Assembly (NCBI RefSeq): GCF_037389425.1
Contig: NZ_JBBHKR010000042.1
Span: 1-64,000, forward strand
Source: Stygiolobus sp037389425
Lineage (GTDB): Archaea; Thermoproteota; Thermoprotei_A; Sulfolobales; Sulfolobaceae
DNA length: 64,000 nucleotides
Direction of reading: 5' to 3'
A model generated the notes under the pieces. It made no database searches. It was not told the DNA's origin and worked only from the letters and a program-made list of their open reading frames with translations. Position 1 is the stretch's first letter. Each line of letters starts with the position of its first letter. The position numbers and the translations under genes are program-made. This document shows positions 7,785 through 15,742 of this stretch, piece after piece.

Positions 7785-8351
7785 ATGAACAAAAACTTAT
7801 CATTTGTATTAATAGGTATTTTGATCTTTGTTATAGGTCTGGCGGGTAACTTGTTGATGCCTTTTTATATACCCTATTACCACAAGTTAGATACCGAACT
7901 TGTTAACCATACTGTAAACCTGAAAATTAACCCTGTAACCACCGAAAAAGTTATCAACATAACAAGTAACTCTGAAAATAATACCATATACGTAGTAACT
8001 AATAACACGAACGTGAATATTTTTGTATATTATAGTAACCTAACTCTAGCCTTAAACAACAGTAACGGTTTTATAGCCGCTAGAGTTTCTCCAGGTAATT
8101 ATATAATTGCAGTAAACAACCCCACGCAGGTATCTCAATACGTGTCTTTTCATTACGCTGTCATACCTGCATATGAGTTGACAAACTTCGATAGCTATTC
8201 TTCAATAGCGGGTACGACAACCGAATTTATAATGGCTATAGGAGTAGTAATTGCTGGGATAGGTTTAATAAAGATAATGTTTAGTGGGAGATTAGGAACT
8301 AAACTCGATAAAATATTACAGACCCCAGAAAGAGGGAAGAAAAGAAAATAG
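7785..8351 (+). CDS. Uncharacterised membrane protein with extracytoplasmic domain
   Basis: I do not recognise this 188-residue protein. It has a hydrophobic N-terminal segment (about residues 6-26), an outside beta-rich domain of about 110 residues with many Asn-X-Ser/Thr sequons typical of glycosylated Sulfolobales surface proteins, a second membrane helix (about 146-167), and a basic cytoplasmic tail ending GKKRK. It stands between two minus-strand units and starts 62 bases from the cimA start, so the two promoters are back to back. Function unknown. Confidence 0.72.
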   Translation: MNKNLSFVLIGILIFVIGLAGNLLMPFYIPYYHKLDTELVNHTVNLKINPVTTEKVINITSNSENNTIYVVTNNTNVNIFVYYSNLTLALNNSNGFIAARVSPGNYIIAVNNPTQVSQYVSFHYAVIPAYELTNFDSYSSIAGTTTEFIMAIGVVIAGIGLIKIMFSGRLGTKLDKILQTPERGKKRK

Positions 8352-8378
8352 AGGAAAGAGTTCCACTTTAATTTCCGG

Positions 8379-9200
8379 TCATTTAAATCCATTAACCGAT
8401 TCGTAAAGGAATTTAATACCATCAATAATGAAACTAGGCCCCTGATGAGCTAAAAAGTCACCAACAGTGAAGACCACTTTCTTCTTCTTAACTAACTCTT
8501 CTAAACCTCTTTCTCTCATCCTTCTTTGAAATCTCTCCTTTTCATAATCCGTAAGCCTTTTCGGTTCATATATTATCAAATCTGGATCTCTCGACAAGAC
8601 CTCGTCATCACAAGGGGTAAAATAAGCCTCGTCCTTATCATCGAATATGTTCTTGCCGCCTACTAAACTAATCGCGTCACTTACATGAGTAGGATAGCCT
8701 GGGGTTATAACACCGCCTAGATCAAACTCTACATAAACATTCACTCTATTCTGAACATTCCTCTTTTTGTATCTAACAAGAGTATCAAGTAAATATCCAG
8801 CGAGTTCTCTACCTCTTTCTTTAGCCCCAGTTGCTAACGAGATTATTTCTACGTTAGTGATTATCCTGAACACCGAGTTAGTCACACCTAACGGATAAAC
8901 AGTATATCCCTTATTGATTAATCTCTTAGTAAGCTCCTTTTGGGCACCAGTAGTCGTAAAAATAATATCTGGCTTATTCTCCTCAAGAAAATTCTCATTA
9001 ACATGAGTATAGCTACCGATCTTAGGCTTTTTTCTAGCTTCCTCAGGTCTGTAACTGAAAGCATCAGTAGCTATTATTTTATCTCCTAACCCCATCATAA
9101 ACAGTGCTTCTGTAGTTGCGGGATCGAGGCTTATAATTCTTTCAATCCTATCGGGTACGGAAACAAACTCATCAAGGATCTCATTATACACTTTTCTCAT
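8379..9200 (-). CDS. BtuF-like periplasmic-binding-fold protein lacking a signal peptide
   Basis: The 273 residues have the two-lobed fold of cobalamin/iron-siderophore binding proteins: RIISLDPATTEALFMMGLGD near residues 21-40, KPKIGSYTHVN near 60, PDIIFTT near 78, and a second lobe containing SLVGGKNIF. Related proteins deliver corrinoids or siderophores to ABC importers. Unusually there is no signal peptide, and the start chosen here overlaps the stop of the CbiG-like gene in an ATGA, which indicates translational coupling. It therefore probably acts in the cytoplasm, perhaps binding a corrin or metal intermediate. A longer frame begins 21 bases upstream but has no support. Confidence 0.78.
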   Translation of the reverse strand: MRKVYNEILDEFVSVPDRIERIISLDPATTEALFMMGLGDKIIATDAFSYRPEEARKKPKIGSYTHVNENFLEENKPDIIFTTTGAQKELTKRLINKGYTVYPLGVTNSVFRIITNVEIISLATGAKERGRELAGYLLDTLVRYKKRNVQNRVNVYVEFDLGGVITPGYPTHVSDAISLVGGKNIFDDKDEAYFTPCDDEVLSRDPDLIIYEPKRLTDYEKERFQRRMRERGLEELVKKKKVVFTVGDFLAHQGPSFIIDGIKFLYESVNGFK

Positions 9201-10018
9201 AACTTCAATACACCTAAGCAAGTTTCGAGACCTAAAGCTCTCTTAACACCTTTTAAAACAACCTTACCCCCGTAATTTAACAACAACGATTCACACGTAT
9301 CGCCTTCAATCACAGCTACTTCAGCACCTATTAACTTAGCTAGAGACTCTACCATTCTGTTTCTTACTCCCGTCACTATTACATCAATTCTCTTTTCGTT
9401 CAGATAAATTGACTTTAACGTTAACTTGATACTGTAAAGGATCACCTCAATTGGGATAGGTTGAATAAACTTCAAACCTACTATAACTTTATATGGTTTT
9501 AGGGTGAGCCCCTTACAACTGTTCTCCCCTACCAATATATCGGCGTCACAAGGAAAGTCGGCCTTCTCATATCCCTCGGGAAGTATCAACCCATCTATTC
9601 CGGAAGAGTATACATAAACCCTACCCCTCTCTATCAGCTTCCTATTCACATCCCTTAATATTCCTCTCCTAGTCCAATACAACCCGTTTATCCATGAAAA
9701 CTCCTGAACACTGTAAACACCCATCTCAGACGTCTTAGATGTCAGAACTAAAGTACCGTTTGTAATATCTGATATAATTGAAGCGATAAAAGATACACCA
9801 CTTTCAATATTGGTTAAAGGAACTACGTATTCGCCGTTTTCAGATACTGAAATAACAGGTTTTGAATCAACATACTTTACAGCCCTTGAAATAGGTCCTA
9901 CCACTACTTTCAGATTCTCCCCTCTGTTTAACACGTAATATCCCAAAGCATCTAACCCCTCCTTAATTTTCTCTGCAGTTTCCGAATTACCTACAACTTT
10001 CACTCTAGTAAAATACAA
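9197..10018 (-). CDS. Divergent CbiG-like (cobalt-precorrin-5A hydrolase family) protein
   Basis: The 273 residues resemble CbiG over its length. A middle segment, LVLTSKTSEMGVYSVQEF near residue 90, parallels the TTATD..G..AVD block of CbiG, and the C-terminal part (about 170-270) has the LKPYKVIVGL / TGVRNRMVESLAKLIGA layout of its second domain. CbiG opens the delta-lactone ring and releases acetaldehyde in anaerobic cobalamin synthesis. Similarity is weak and several typical residues differ, so function may have shifted. No other cob genes are adjacent, but a BtuF-like gene is translationally coupled to it and a cobalamin adenosyltransferase lies at 33.8 kb. The start is a TTG close to a TATA-like TTTATATAAC; a GTG five codons in is the alternative. 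Confidence 0.6.
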   Translation of the reverse strand: MYFTRVKVVGNSETAEKIKEGLDALGYYVLNRGENLKVVVGPISRAVKYVDSKPVISVSENGEYVVPLTNIESGVSFIASIISDITNGTLVLTSKTSEMGVYSVQEFSWINGLYWTRRGILRDVNRKLIERGRVYVYSSGIDGLILPEGYEKADFPCDADILVGENSCKGLTLKPYKVIVGLKFIQPIPIEVILYSIKLTLKSIYLNEKRIDVIVTGVRNRMVESLAKLIGAEVAVIEGDTCESLLLNYGGKVVLKGVKRALGLETCLGVLKL

Positions 10019-10119
10019 CTCGTAATACTAATACGTAAAGATGTTATATAAACATTAACATGTAGAATAAAAACATTTAGAGGATTTTTTAATAAATTAC
10101 CCTATTTAAATTAAAAAAA

Positions 10120-12096
10120 TCATTTACTACCCCTAGCTTTTACTACCGTAAACTTCTCCTTTAATATTTCAGTATAATCAGAACCCATATCCTTTGAGAA
10201 CTCTTGCAAAACGGGTAACAACTCTTTATACTCCGCCTCACTAAGCTCTCTATGCTCAAACTCAGGTATTCCTACTTTCTCTTCGAACAACCTCTTAGCG
10301 TACTCTTTAGCTTTTCCCTTAAGCAAGTCCATTACCTCTATATATTCACGTTCTCGTAAAGACTCGAACTCTTCCTCATTGATTAGGTTTTCTAGTAATA
10401 GTGCTTTTAACAACTTAACTACTTCGACCTTAGGTGGTTGTAACCCTATTTTAGACGGGGAAACCTTACCCCTTATGTATATTCTACCGCCAACCATTCC
10501 AGTTCCTACGAAATTCCCTACCGGCTCACGCCTCACGTTAGTCCCTAGAACTACTATTACACCGCCAGCCATATACTCCCCGAGATAATCGTCCACCATA
10601 CCCCCGATCACTAGGTAAGGTCTCCTGTCCTTATACTCACGCATCTGGATTCCAACTCTGTTCCCAGCATTACCCTTTACAAACACTTTACCGTTCTGCA
10701 AAGTTTGAGCCAAAACGTCCCTCGCATCACCATATATAACTACCTTTCCTCCGTGCATTGTATCACAACAGTCGTCAGCTACATTCCCATAAACATAAAA
10801 CTCATTATCCTCGTTTAAGTTAGCCATAGAGTTACCTACAACTCCGTATAAATTTACCCTGACTCCATTAATTCCCAAACGCTTAAAGCTAATTCCTATA
10901 AACCTGTGACCCATTACATTAGCCACAGTTACCTCTTTTTTGCCCTCATTCTTTACCACCGATGCGATCAATCTGTTTAGTTCATTATAGTTAACATTCT
11001 TAGCGTCAATATCGTACTTCTCAGGTACAAATATAGGAGGAGGAGAGAACGAACTCCTCTCCTCTTCATCCCTCCCGTACTCTATTACACCTTTATTAAG
11101 AGAAGCAATGAAATACGAGCCGGGCTTCAAAGTCCAGACCTTAGCCTTAGGACTTATCTCCCTTATCTCGTTTTCTTCACTGGCAACATAATAATAGCTC
11201 TCGTCTTCACCTATTATAGCAGGCCTGAACTTAGACCTATCCGCTAAGGCTATTAAATAAAGGTCGTCACCGGAATCGTAACCTATTACTGCAGTGAAAG
11301 GACCGTCAAGCCTAGCGTTACGGTAATAATAGTCTAACTCCTTGTTTATCACCGAAAACCTCCTTGAGGGATTTACTAAAATTCTCGTAGCCTCTTCAAC
11401 AGAAAACCCCTCGCTCAACAGCTCCTCGAAGAGAAAAGCGATTACCTCGCTATCAGTACCGACCATCCCCTCCCATCCTCTCTCCATTAAGAACTCTAAA
11501 TTGGCACCAAACGAGCTTACATCACCATTGTGAACTATTGCTATGTTAAAGGACGAGAAGGGATGAGACCAATAAGGATAATGACCGGGTGAGTTCGTAG
11601 GTTGTCTCGTATGAGCTAACCATAAGTCTCCTTCTAACTCTTCTACCTTGTAAGTAATCGCTACATCTCTGGGATATCCTACCCCCTTATAAACCTTTAA
11701 AGACGAACCTATACTATATATCCTCCCCATCCTACCTTGTTTCCACATTATCTCGTTTATGTTTCTAAAGGCCTTCCTTAACTGAGTCAAATCTGAAATC
11801 GTTATCTCATATTTACAATCACAAACGTCCCCATCCATATACTCGATCTCACGGGACTTTACCTTAATTCCGTGAGACGTGAATATGGATTCGAGTTGGG
11901 AAGGATCCCTCTCAAAGAACACCTTAACCACATATTTATTATTAGAACTCTTATCAAATACTGCAAAGCCTGCGCCCCTATCACTCCCCCTATATCTTAC
12001 TCTTTCTATTCCCCTTACCACCGCTTCGCCCTTAATCTTCGGTGCGTTTTTCTTCCTTAATACGCCTAAAACACCACAACCTGATGGATGGATCAT
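10120..12096 (-). CDS. gltB: Glutamate synthase, glutaminase plus GXGXG domain subunit
   Basis: This 658-residue protein joins two parts of glutamate synthase. Residues 7-330 are a class II glutamine amidotransferase. Cys7 follows a six-residue leader (MIHPSG), so it would become the N-terminal nucleophile after processing; LAHTRQPTNSPG and VHNGDVSSFG are the expected active-site loops. Residues about 390-580 are the right-handed beta-helix GXGXG domain (GNSMANLNEDNEFYVYG, GGKVVIYGDA, GGMVDDYLGEYMAGG). The FMN/iron-sulfur domain that normally sits between them is missing and is encoded by the preceding gene, which overlaps by four bases (ATGA). The two must assemble to move ammonia from glutamine to 2-oxoglutarate. 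Confidence 0.88.
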   Translation of the reverse strand: MIHPSGCGVLGVLRKKNAPKIKGEAVVRGIERVRYRGSDRGAGFAVFDKSSNNKYVVKVFFERDPSQLESIFTSHGIKVKSREIEYMDGDVCDCKYEITISDLTQLRKAFRNINEIMWKQGRMGRIYSIGSSLKVYKGVGYPRDVAITYKVEELEGDLWLAHTRQPTNSPGHYPYWSHPFSSFNIAIVHNGDVSSFGANLEFLMERGWEGMVGTDSEVIAFLFEELLSEGFSVEEATRILVNPSRRFSVINKELDYYYRNARLDGPFTAVIGYDSGDDLYLIALADRSKFRPAIIGEDESYYYVASEENEIREISPKAKVWTLKPGSYFIASLNKGVIEYGRDEEERSSFSPPPIFVPEKYDIDAKNVNYNELNRLIASVVKNEGKKEVTVANVMGHRFIGISFKRLGINGVRVNLYGVVGNSMANLNEDNEFYVYGNVADDCCDTMHGGKVVIYGDARDVLAQTLQNGKVFVKGNAGNRVGIQMREYKDRRPYLVIGGMVDDYLGEYMAGGVIVVLGTNVRREPVGNFVGTGMVGGRIYIRGKVSPSKIGLQPPKVEVVKLLKALLLENLINEEEFESLREREYIEVMDLLKGKAKEYAKRLFEEKVGIPEFEHRELSEAEYKELLPVLQEFSKDMGSDYTEILKEKFTVVKARGSK

Positions 12097-14234
12097 AACG
12101 AACCAGCCACCTTAACTCTCAGTTTTTTCAATACGTAAGAGTTCAGGTTAACGGCCCTCAACAATTCCCTATTTCCAGTTAGGGAGGACTGTACACTATA
12201 TATGCCTGCAGCACCAGCTAACAGTGCTATCTCCTTCTTAAACCCTGCTATCAAATTAAAGGCCTTATCCTTTAATCCCGACCTAGAACCTTCACCTATC
12301 GCTACGTCCAATACCTTATGAGTCATTATAACACTATCAGCTCCCAACGCCACAAACTTAAATACGTCTCCAGAGTCCCTTATCCTACTGGACTTCGCTA
12401 TCAAGTCAAACTTCTTCCTTACTCCCATCTCTTTGAGCTTAGTATCAACTTGTGATATTACTATTTCTAGATCTTCATTACCTATATCCTCGTCGAATAT
12501 AAATCCTAGAACACCCTTCAACTCCATTACCTCTTCTATAGCCTCCGAAGAGGAAGGCAAATACACGTAAGTGAAAGGTTTATAATCCTGACTCCACGTT
12601 ATAGCTCCTTTTCCATCAGAGGTTATAGAAACTTCTGAGTATCTGATGTCCGTCTCCAATGAGAAAACTCCAGAGCTTAGAGCTAGAGCAGCCCAACTCA
12701 AAGCTTCCCTCACTTCAGACTGAGCATCAGTAACGTCAAATATCATAGGTAAAGACATGTAGAACCTCCCTTGGGCCAGATAGAAGCTAGTGTCAATATC
12801 TTCTCTATAGGGATCTATTGAGGGTCTGGTCACCTGAGCACCATCTGACCTCAGCCAGTCAACGATCCTAGCGGGTTTTTCTACATCTGGCGGTGCAGTA
12901 CTCCCCATGCTTGTTATCACGGGCTCACCTTTGTTTATCAACTCGTGAAGATACACTTTCCTCCTCTTGCTCCAAAGCTCACCTAATTTCGGCGGTAACT
13001 CCTCCTCTTCACCTTCTATTCCTAAGACTTCAAGCGTCTCCCTGGATAACCCTTTACCTACTAATAAATCCCTCCTATTCTTTAATTCCTTCAGACTGTT
13101 AAGGCCTAGGTTTTCGAGTATGTTAGCTAACTCCAATGTGAAGCCCCTAATATAATTACTTAGAGTCTTAAAGCCGAACTCCATATCGAGTTCCCTAGTC
13201 CCGTCTATCTTATTAGTCAAGGCTGAAGGGCACGAACCAATATGACACTTATGGACCATTACACAGCCCATCGCTATTAAGGCGCCAGTACCTATACTAA
13301 CAACATCTGCTCCCAAAGCGATCAATTTTGCCGCATCAGTGGCATCAGCTACCCTACCTGCAGCAATTATTGTAAACTTATCCCTCATACCCTGCTCCCT
13401 AAGTACGCGGTCGCTTATAGACACTGCTAATTCTATTGGAATCCCTACGTTATCCCTTATTACCACGGGTGTAGCACCTGTACCTGCACCGTGACCATCT
13501 ATTATTACTCCGTCAGCACCCATCCTCGCAACACCTGAAACTATATAGGGAATGTAGTTAGTCGCCGCTACTTTAACGAAAACAGGCTTACCCGTGGCTT
13601 CCTTAAGGGCTTCAATCCTCTGTCCTAAATCTTCTATCGAATATATATCGTGATGCGGAGCTGGAGAAATTGCGTCAATACCCACTGGAATCCTTCTGGT
13701 CATGGATATAGGTTCGGTAACTTTACTACCGGGCAAGTGCCCACCTATCCCAGGCTTCGCTCCTTGGCCTATTTTTATTACAACAGCAGCCCCATGGGAT
13801 AGAACGTCGTAATCTACTCCGAATCTTGCCGAAGCCCATTGTACAAATATCCTCTTATACTTAGCGACTTCAGGATGAAGCCCACCTTCGCCAGTACCTG
13901 CTAAAGTTTGAGTATAATCAGCTGCCCTAGCTATTATTATATTAGGATTACCGCTTAACGCTCCATAAGACATATCTCCCAAATACAAGGGGGCTGACAT
14001 GTATATTCCCGCTATTTCCGTAGAGGTGTCAGAACTCGGATTCTCTCGAAGCGTAGATTTCTCACTTTTAAACCTAACCCTATCTAAAATGCGGAGTGAA
14101 TTACCCCAGTCAGGAAAAATTTTATATGGTTTCCCTGTTAGGGCGAGTTTTCTAATATGCTCTATCCTTTCTATGTTCCAAAATTCTCCGTCAAGCTGTT
14201 TAGGCAACGGAAGATAATCCTTTACGATCAACAA
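12093..14234 (-). CDS. gltB: Glutamate synthase, FMN/Fe-S domain subunit
   Basis: A 713-residue protein. Residues about 75-390 are the FMN-binding barrel of glutamate synthase: APLYLGDMSYGALSG, AGTGEGGLHPE, KIGQGAKPGIGGHLPG, IDGHGAGTGATP and LGADVVSIGTGALIA. The cysteine cluster CVMVHKCHIGSC supplies the 3Fe-4S ligands. After it comes an extra 290-residue C-terminal region whose last part (about 630-700; SGDVFKFVALGADSVIM, LLAGAAGIYS) looks like a worn repeat of the second half of the barrel without the cysteines. The first gene of the pair, it is coupled to the glutaminase-GXGXG gene. The start is a TTG (two adjacent TTGs); no ATG is near. Confidence 0.87.
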   Translation of the reverse strand: MLIVKDYLPLPKQLDGEFWNIERIEHIRKLALTGKPYKIFPDWGNSLRILDRVRFKSEKSTLRENPSSDTSTEIAGIYMSAPLYLGDMSYGALSGNPNIIIARAADYTQTLAGTGEGGLHPEVAKYKRIFVQWASARFGVDYDVLSHGAAVVIKIGQGAKPGIGGHLPGSKVTEPISMTRRIPVGIDAISPAPHHDIYSIEDLGQRIEALKEATGKPVFVKVAATNYIPYIVSGVARMGADGVIIDGHGAGTGATPVVIRDNVGIPIELAVSISDRVLREQGMRDKFTIIAAGRVADATDAAKLIALGADVVSIGTGALIAMGCVMVHKCHIGSCPSALTNKIDGTRELDMEFGFKTLSNYIRGFTLELANILENLGLNSLKELKNRRDLLVGKGLSRETLEVLGIEGEEEELPPKLGELWSKRRKVYLHELINKGEPVITSMGSTAPPDVEKPARIVDWLRSDGAQVTRPSIDPYREDIDTSFYLAQGRFYMSLPMIFDVTDAQSEVREALSWAALALSSGVFSLETDIRYSEVSITSDGKGAITWSQDYKPFTYVYLPSSSEAIEEVMELKGVLGFIFDEDIGNEDLEIVISQVDTKLKEMGVRKKFDLIAKSSRIRDSGDVFKFVALGADSVIMTHKVLDVAIGEGSRSGLKDKAFNLIAGFKKEIALLAGAAGIYSVQSSLTGNRELLRAVNLNSYVLKKLRVKVAGSL

Positions 14235-14600
14235 CAGAGGTCGCTGACATTAATTTGCTCAATATCACTATATATTTGTTTATAAGAATAGAATCAAACT
14301 TTGTGGTTTCATATTTCCTCATAATAGGTATTGATCCTCGTAAATTTGTGTCCCATATTATGAAATTCAAACTCAAGTTTTAAAAATTATAGATAAGAGC
14401 TAAAAAAATATTAAAAGTATTTAGTTATTTAAAGTACAAACTACCTAGATAAGATGTTGATTTCGTCGTTTTATTAAAAGTTTTTTAATTTTAGTTAAAA
14501 TGAAGGGAAACGAAAGGGTAAATCCGTTATTTTTCTAGAAACATGATATAAGCTAGGAACAATAGATAAAATAAATCTCTAAATAAGATTATAAGAACTC
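14235..14600. other. Gene-free AT-rich gap upstream of glutamate synthase
   Basis: I see no protein gene or structured RNA here. It should contain the promoter for the glutamate synthase genes on the minus strand (AT-rich TATA-like stretches around 14265-14285). Its right part (about 14550-14600) may be the eroded first third of the integrase remnant that becomes recognisable at 14601. Confidence 0.4.
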
Positions 14601-14717
14601 TATTATGTTTTTAAGCTAGATAACGTGAACTGTGAGATAAAGAGTGTTACGTTGGTTCCTTAACTGACATAGTCGAATCGTATCTAAAATGAAAGAAAGT
14701 AATGGAATTGGGGGTGC
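14601..14717 (+). pseudogene. Decayed N-terminal fragment of an SSV-type integrase (older copy)
   Basis: This stretch matches 15408-15518, roughly four bases in five identical, in the same orientation. It encodes a recognisable YYVFKLDNVN and then loses frame: a one-base deletion after GAGAT shifts the reading frame in what is EIKERYVG in the other copy, and stops follow. It is therefore a second, more decayed copy of the N-terminal segment of a fusellovirus-type integrase. The tRNA-derived sequence that should follow an int(N) fragment is not recognisable after it. It suggests two successive integrations at the same tRNA gene. Confidence 0.7.
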
Positions 14718-14744
14718 AGTAACACACAATTAAATCATATTGAT

Positions 14745-14980
14745 GAAATGCGGTGCATAGAGTAACATAAAGTAAAATATCCGTAGCAATGAGTAACATA
14801 ATCGGTGCATAGAGTAAACGAGCGGTGCATTGAGCAAAATAAAATATTGGAAAACATTGACCGCGAAAGTTTGTGAAAGGAGTGGATAGTAAAGTACCCG
14901 AAGAGAAAGTTTGTGAAAAGAGGGTATAGCAAAATATCGATAATGAAAGTCCGCGAATTATGCATATAGTTGAAATGCGT
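14745..14980. repeat. Degenerate tandem repeats, period about 40 bp
   Basis: Three units starting GAAAGT lie at 14865, 14905 and 14945, exactly 40 bases apart; the first two share GAAAGTTTGTGAAA. To the left are related units built on GGTGCATAGAGTAA (near 14752, 14804, 14824 with variants) followed by AT-rich AAAATAT stretches. The units are too diverged and too regularly periodic without unique spacers to be CRISPR. They lie between the two integrase remnants, so they are probably part of the decayed integrated element. No function can be assigned. Confidence 0.6.
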
Positions 14981-15537
14981 ATTATTTTACGCTTATTACT
15001 CGCTTATTATTCGCTTATGTTACGCCCTATATCTCGCTCATATCAACTCGTAATGAATGGACGCATATACATGTGTATCGCGATGTGCCAAAACGTATTG
15101 AAGCATATGCATTTACATTAGATGAAATGCCTACGTTTCTGTACGTTCGTTCTACTCAAACGGACTGACACATATGCATAACGAATTGTTTAGTCAGCGA
15201 AGAATTCCTCAAGTAGCTTTGAATTTTTCGCATAAATGAGGAATCTTTGCCGTCTTCTTTCAACTCTACGCAAATCACGGCAAAAATTGACGGGTTGCCA
15301 ATGATTTTAAACGTGAATAGGCAACTATAATACGAAGCGTGAAAATGACGGAAAAACAACGTCGTTATAAATTCGGCAACTATATTTTACACGAAAGAAA
15401 AGGTCGGTATTATGTTTACAGATAAGAGAACGTGAATGGTGAGATTAAAGAGCGTTACGTCGGTTCTTTAATTAACGTAGTCAAATCGTATCTGAAATTG
15501 AAAAATGGCAATGGGGGTATGGTGGATCCCCCACTAT

Positions 15538-15585
15538 GCGGCCGCCGGGATTTGAACCCGGGATTACCGGCTTGGGAGGCCGGCG
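15538..15585. other. Probable integration (att) site in the 3' half of tRNA-Gly
   Basis: SSV-type integrases recombine within the 3' half of a tRNA, from about the anticodon loop to the acceptor end. The int(N) frame enters the tRNA at its 3' end, so this half is the expected att core. Its boundaries are inferred: no second copy of the tRNA 3' half is visible elsewhere in the window to define the crossover. Confidence 0.5.
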
Positions 15586-15612
15586 TCCTAATCCAGACTA
15601 GACGACGGCCGC
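15538..15612 (-). tRNA. tRNA-Gly (anticodon CCC)
   Basis: The minus strand folds into a complete cloverleaf of 75 nt. The acceptor stem is GCGGCCG paired with CGGCCGC; the anticodon arm is CCGGC-CTCCCAA-GCCGG with anticodon CCC; the T arm is CCGGG-TTCAAAT-CCCGG. There is no intron and no encoded CCA. An AT-rich TATA-like stretch lies upstream (about 15630-15645). The 3' end adjoins an SSV-type int(N) fragment, so this gene has served as a viral integration target and been regenerated intact. Confidence 0.95.
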
Positions 15613-15742
15613 AATTAGATAATCGAATAACGTTGTAATAAATTTTACTCAGATAGAATGAAAAACAACGTTAAAACATAAAACCCTAAAAAGGAAGAAT
15701 TTAGAAAAATTAAAAAAGCGTAAAATAAGTCTAAAAAAAAGT

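Larger units (their letters stand above)
15345..15612 (+). pseudogene. SSV-type integrase N-terminal fragment, int(N), running into tRNA-Gly
   Basis: From the ATG the frame reads MTEKQRRYKFGNYILHERKG, then RYYVYR, an in-frame TAA at 15423-15425, then ENVNGEIKERYVGSLINVV and SYLKLKNGNGG. It continues antisense through the tRNA as DLNPGLPAWEAG. This closely follows the start of the fusellovirus SSV1 integrase as I recall it ([39 protein letters not shown]). SSV-type integrases carry attP inside their gene and are split on integration, leaving int(N) facing the 3' end of the target tRNA. That is the arrangement here. The internal stop and the absence of a catalytic int(C) in the window show it is a dead remnant. 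Confidence 0.85.

Noticed and set aside
14735..14965. A 76-codon minus-strand frame with repeated YFT/CYSMHR segments.
   Set aside because: It is a by-product of the degenerate repeats; composition is not protein-like and it has no start signal.
14745..14980. Possible CRISPR array.
   Set aside because: Repeats are degenerate, contiguous and lack unique spacers; no cas genes are nearby.
15156..15359. A 67-codon minus-strand frame left of the integrase remnant.
   Set aside because: No recognisable protein features or ribosome-binding site, and it lies in decayed element DNA.
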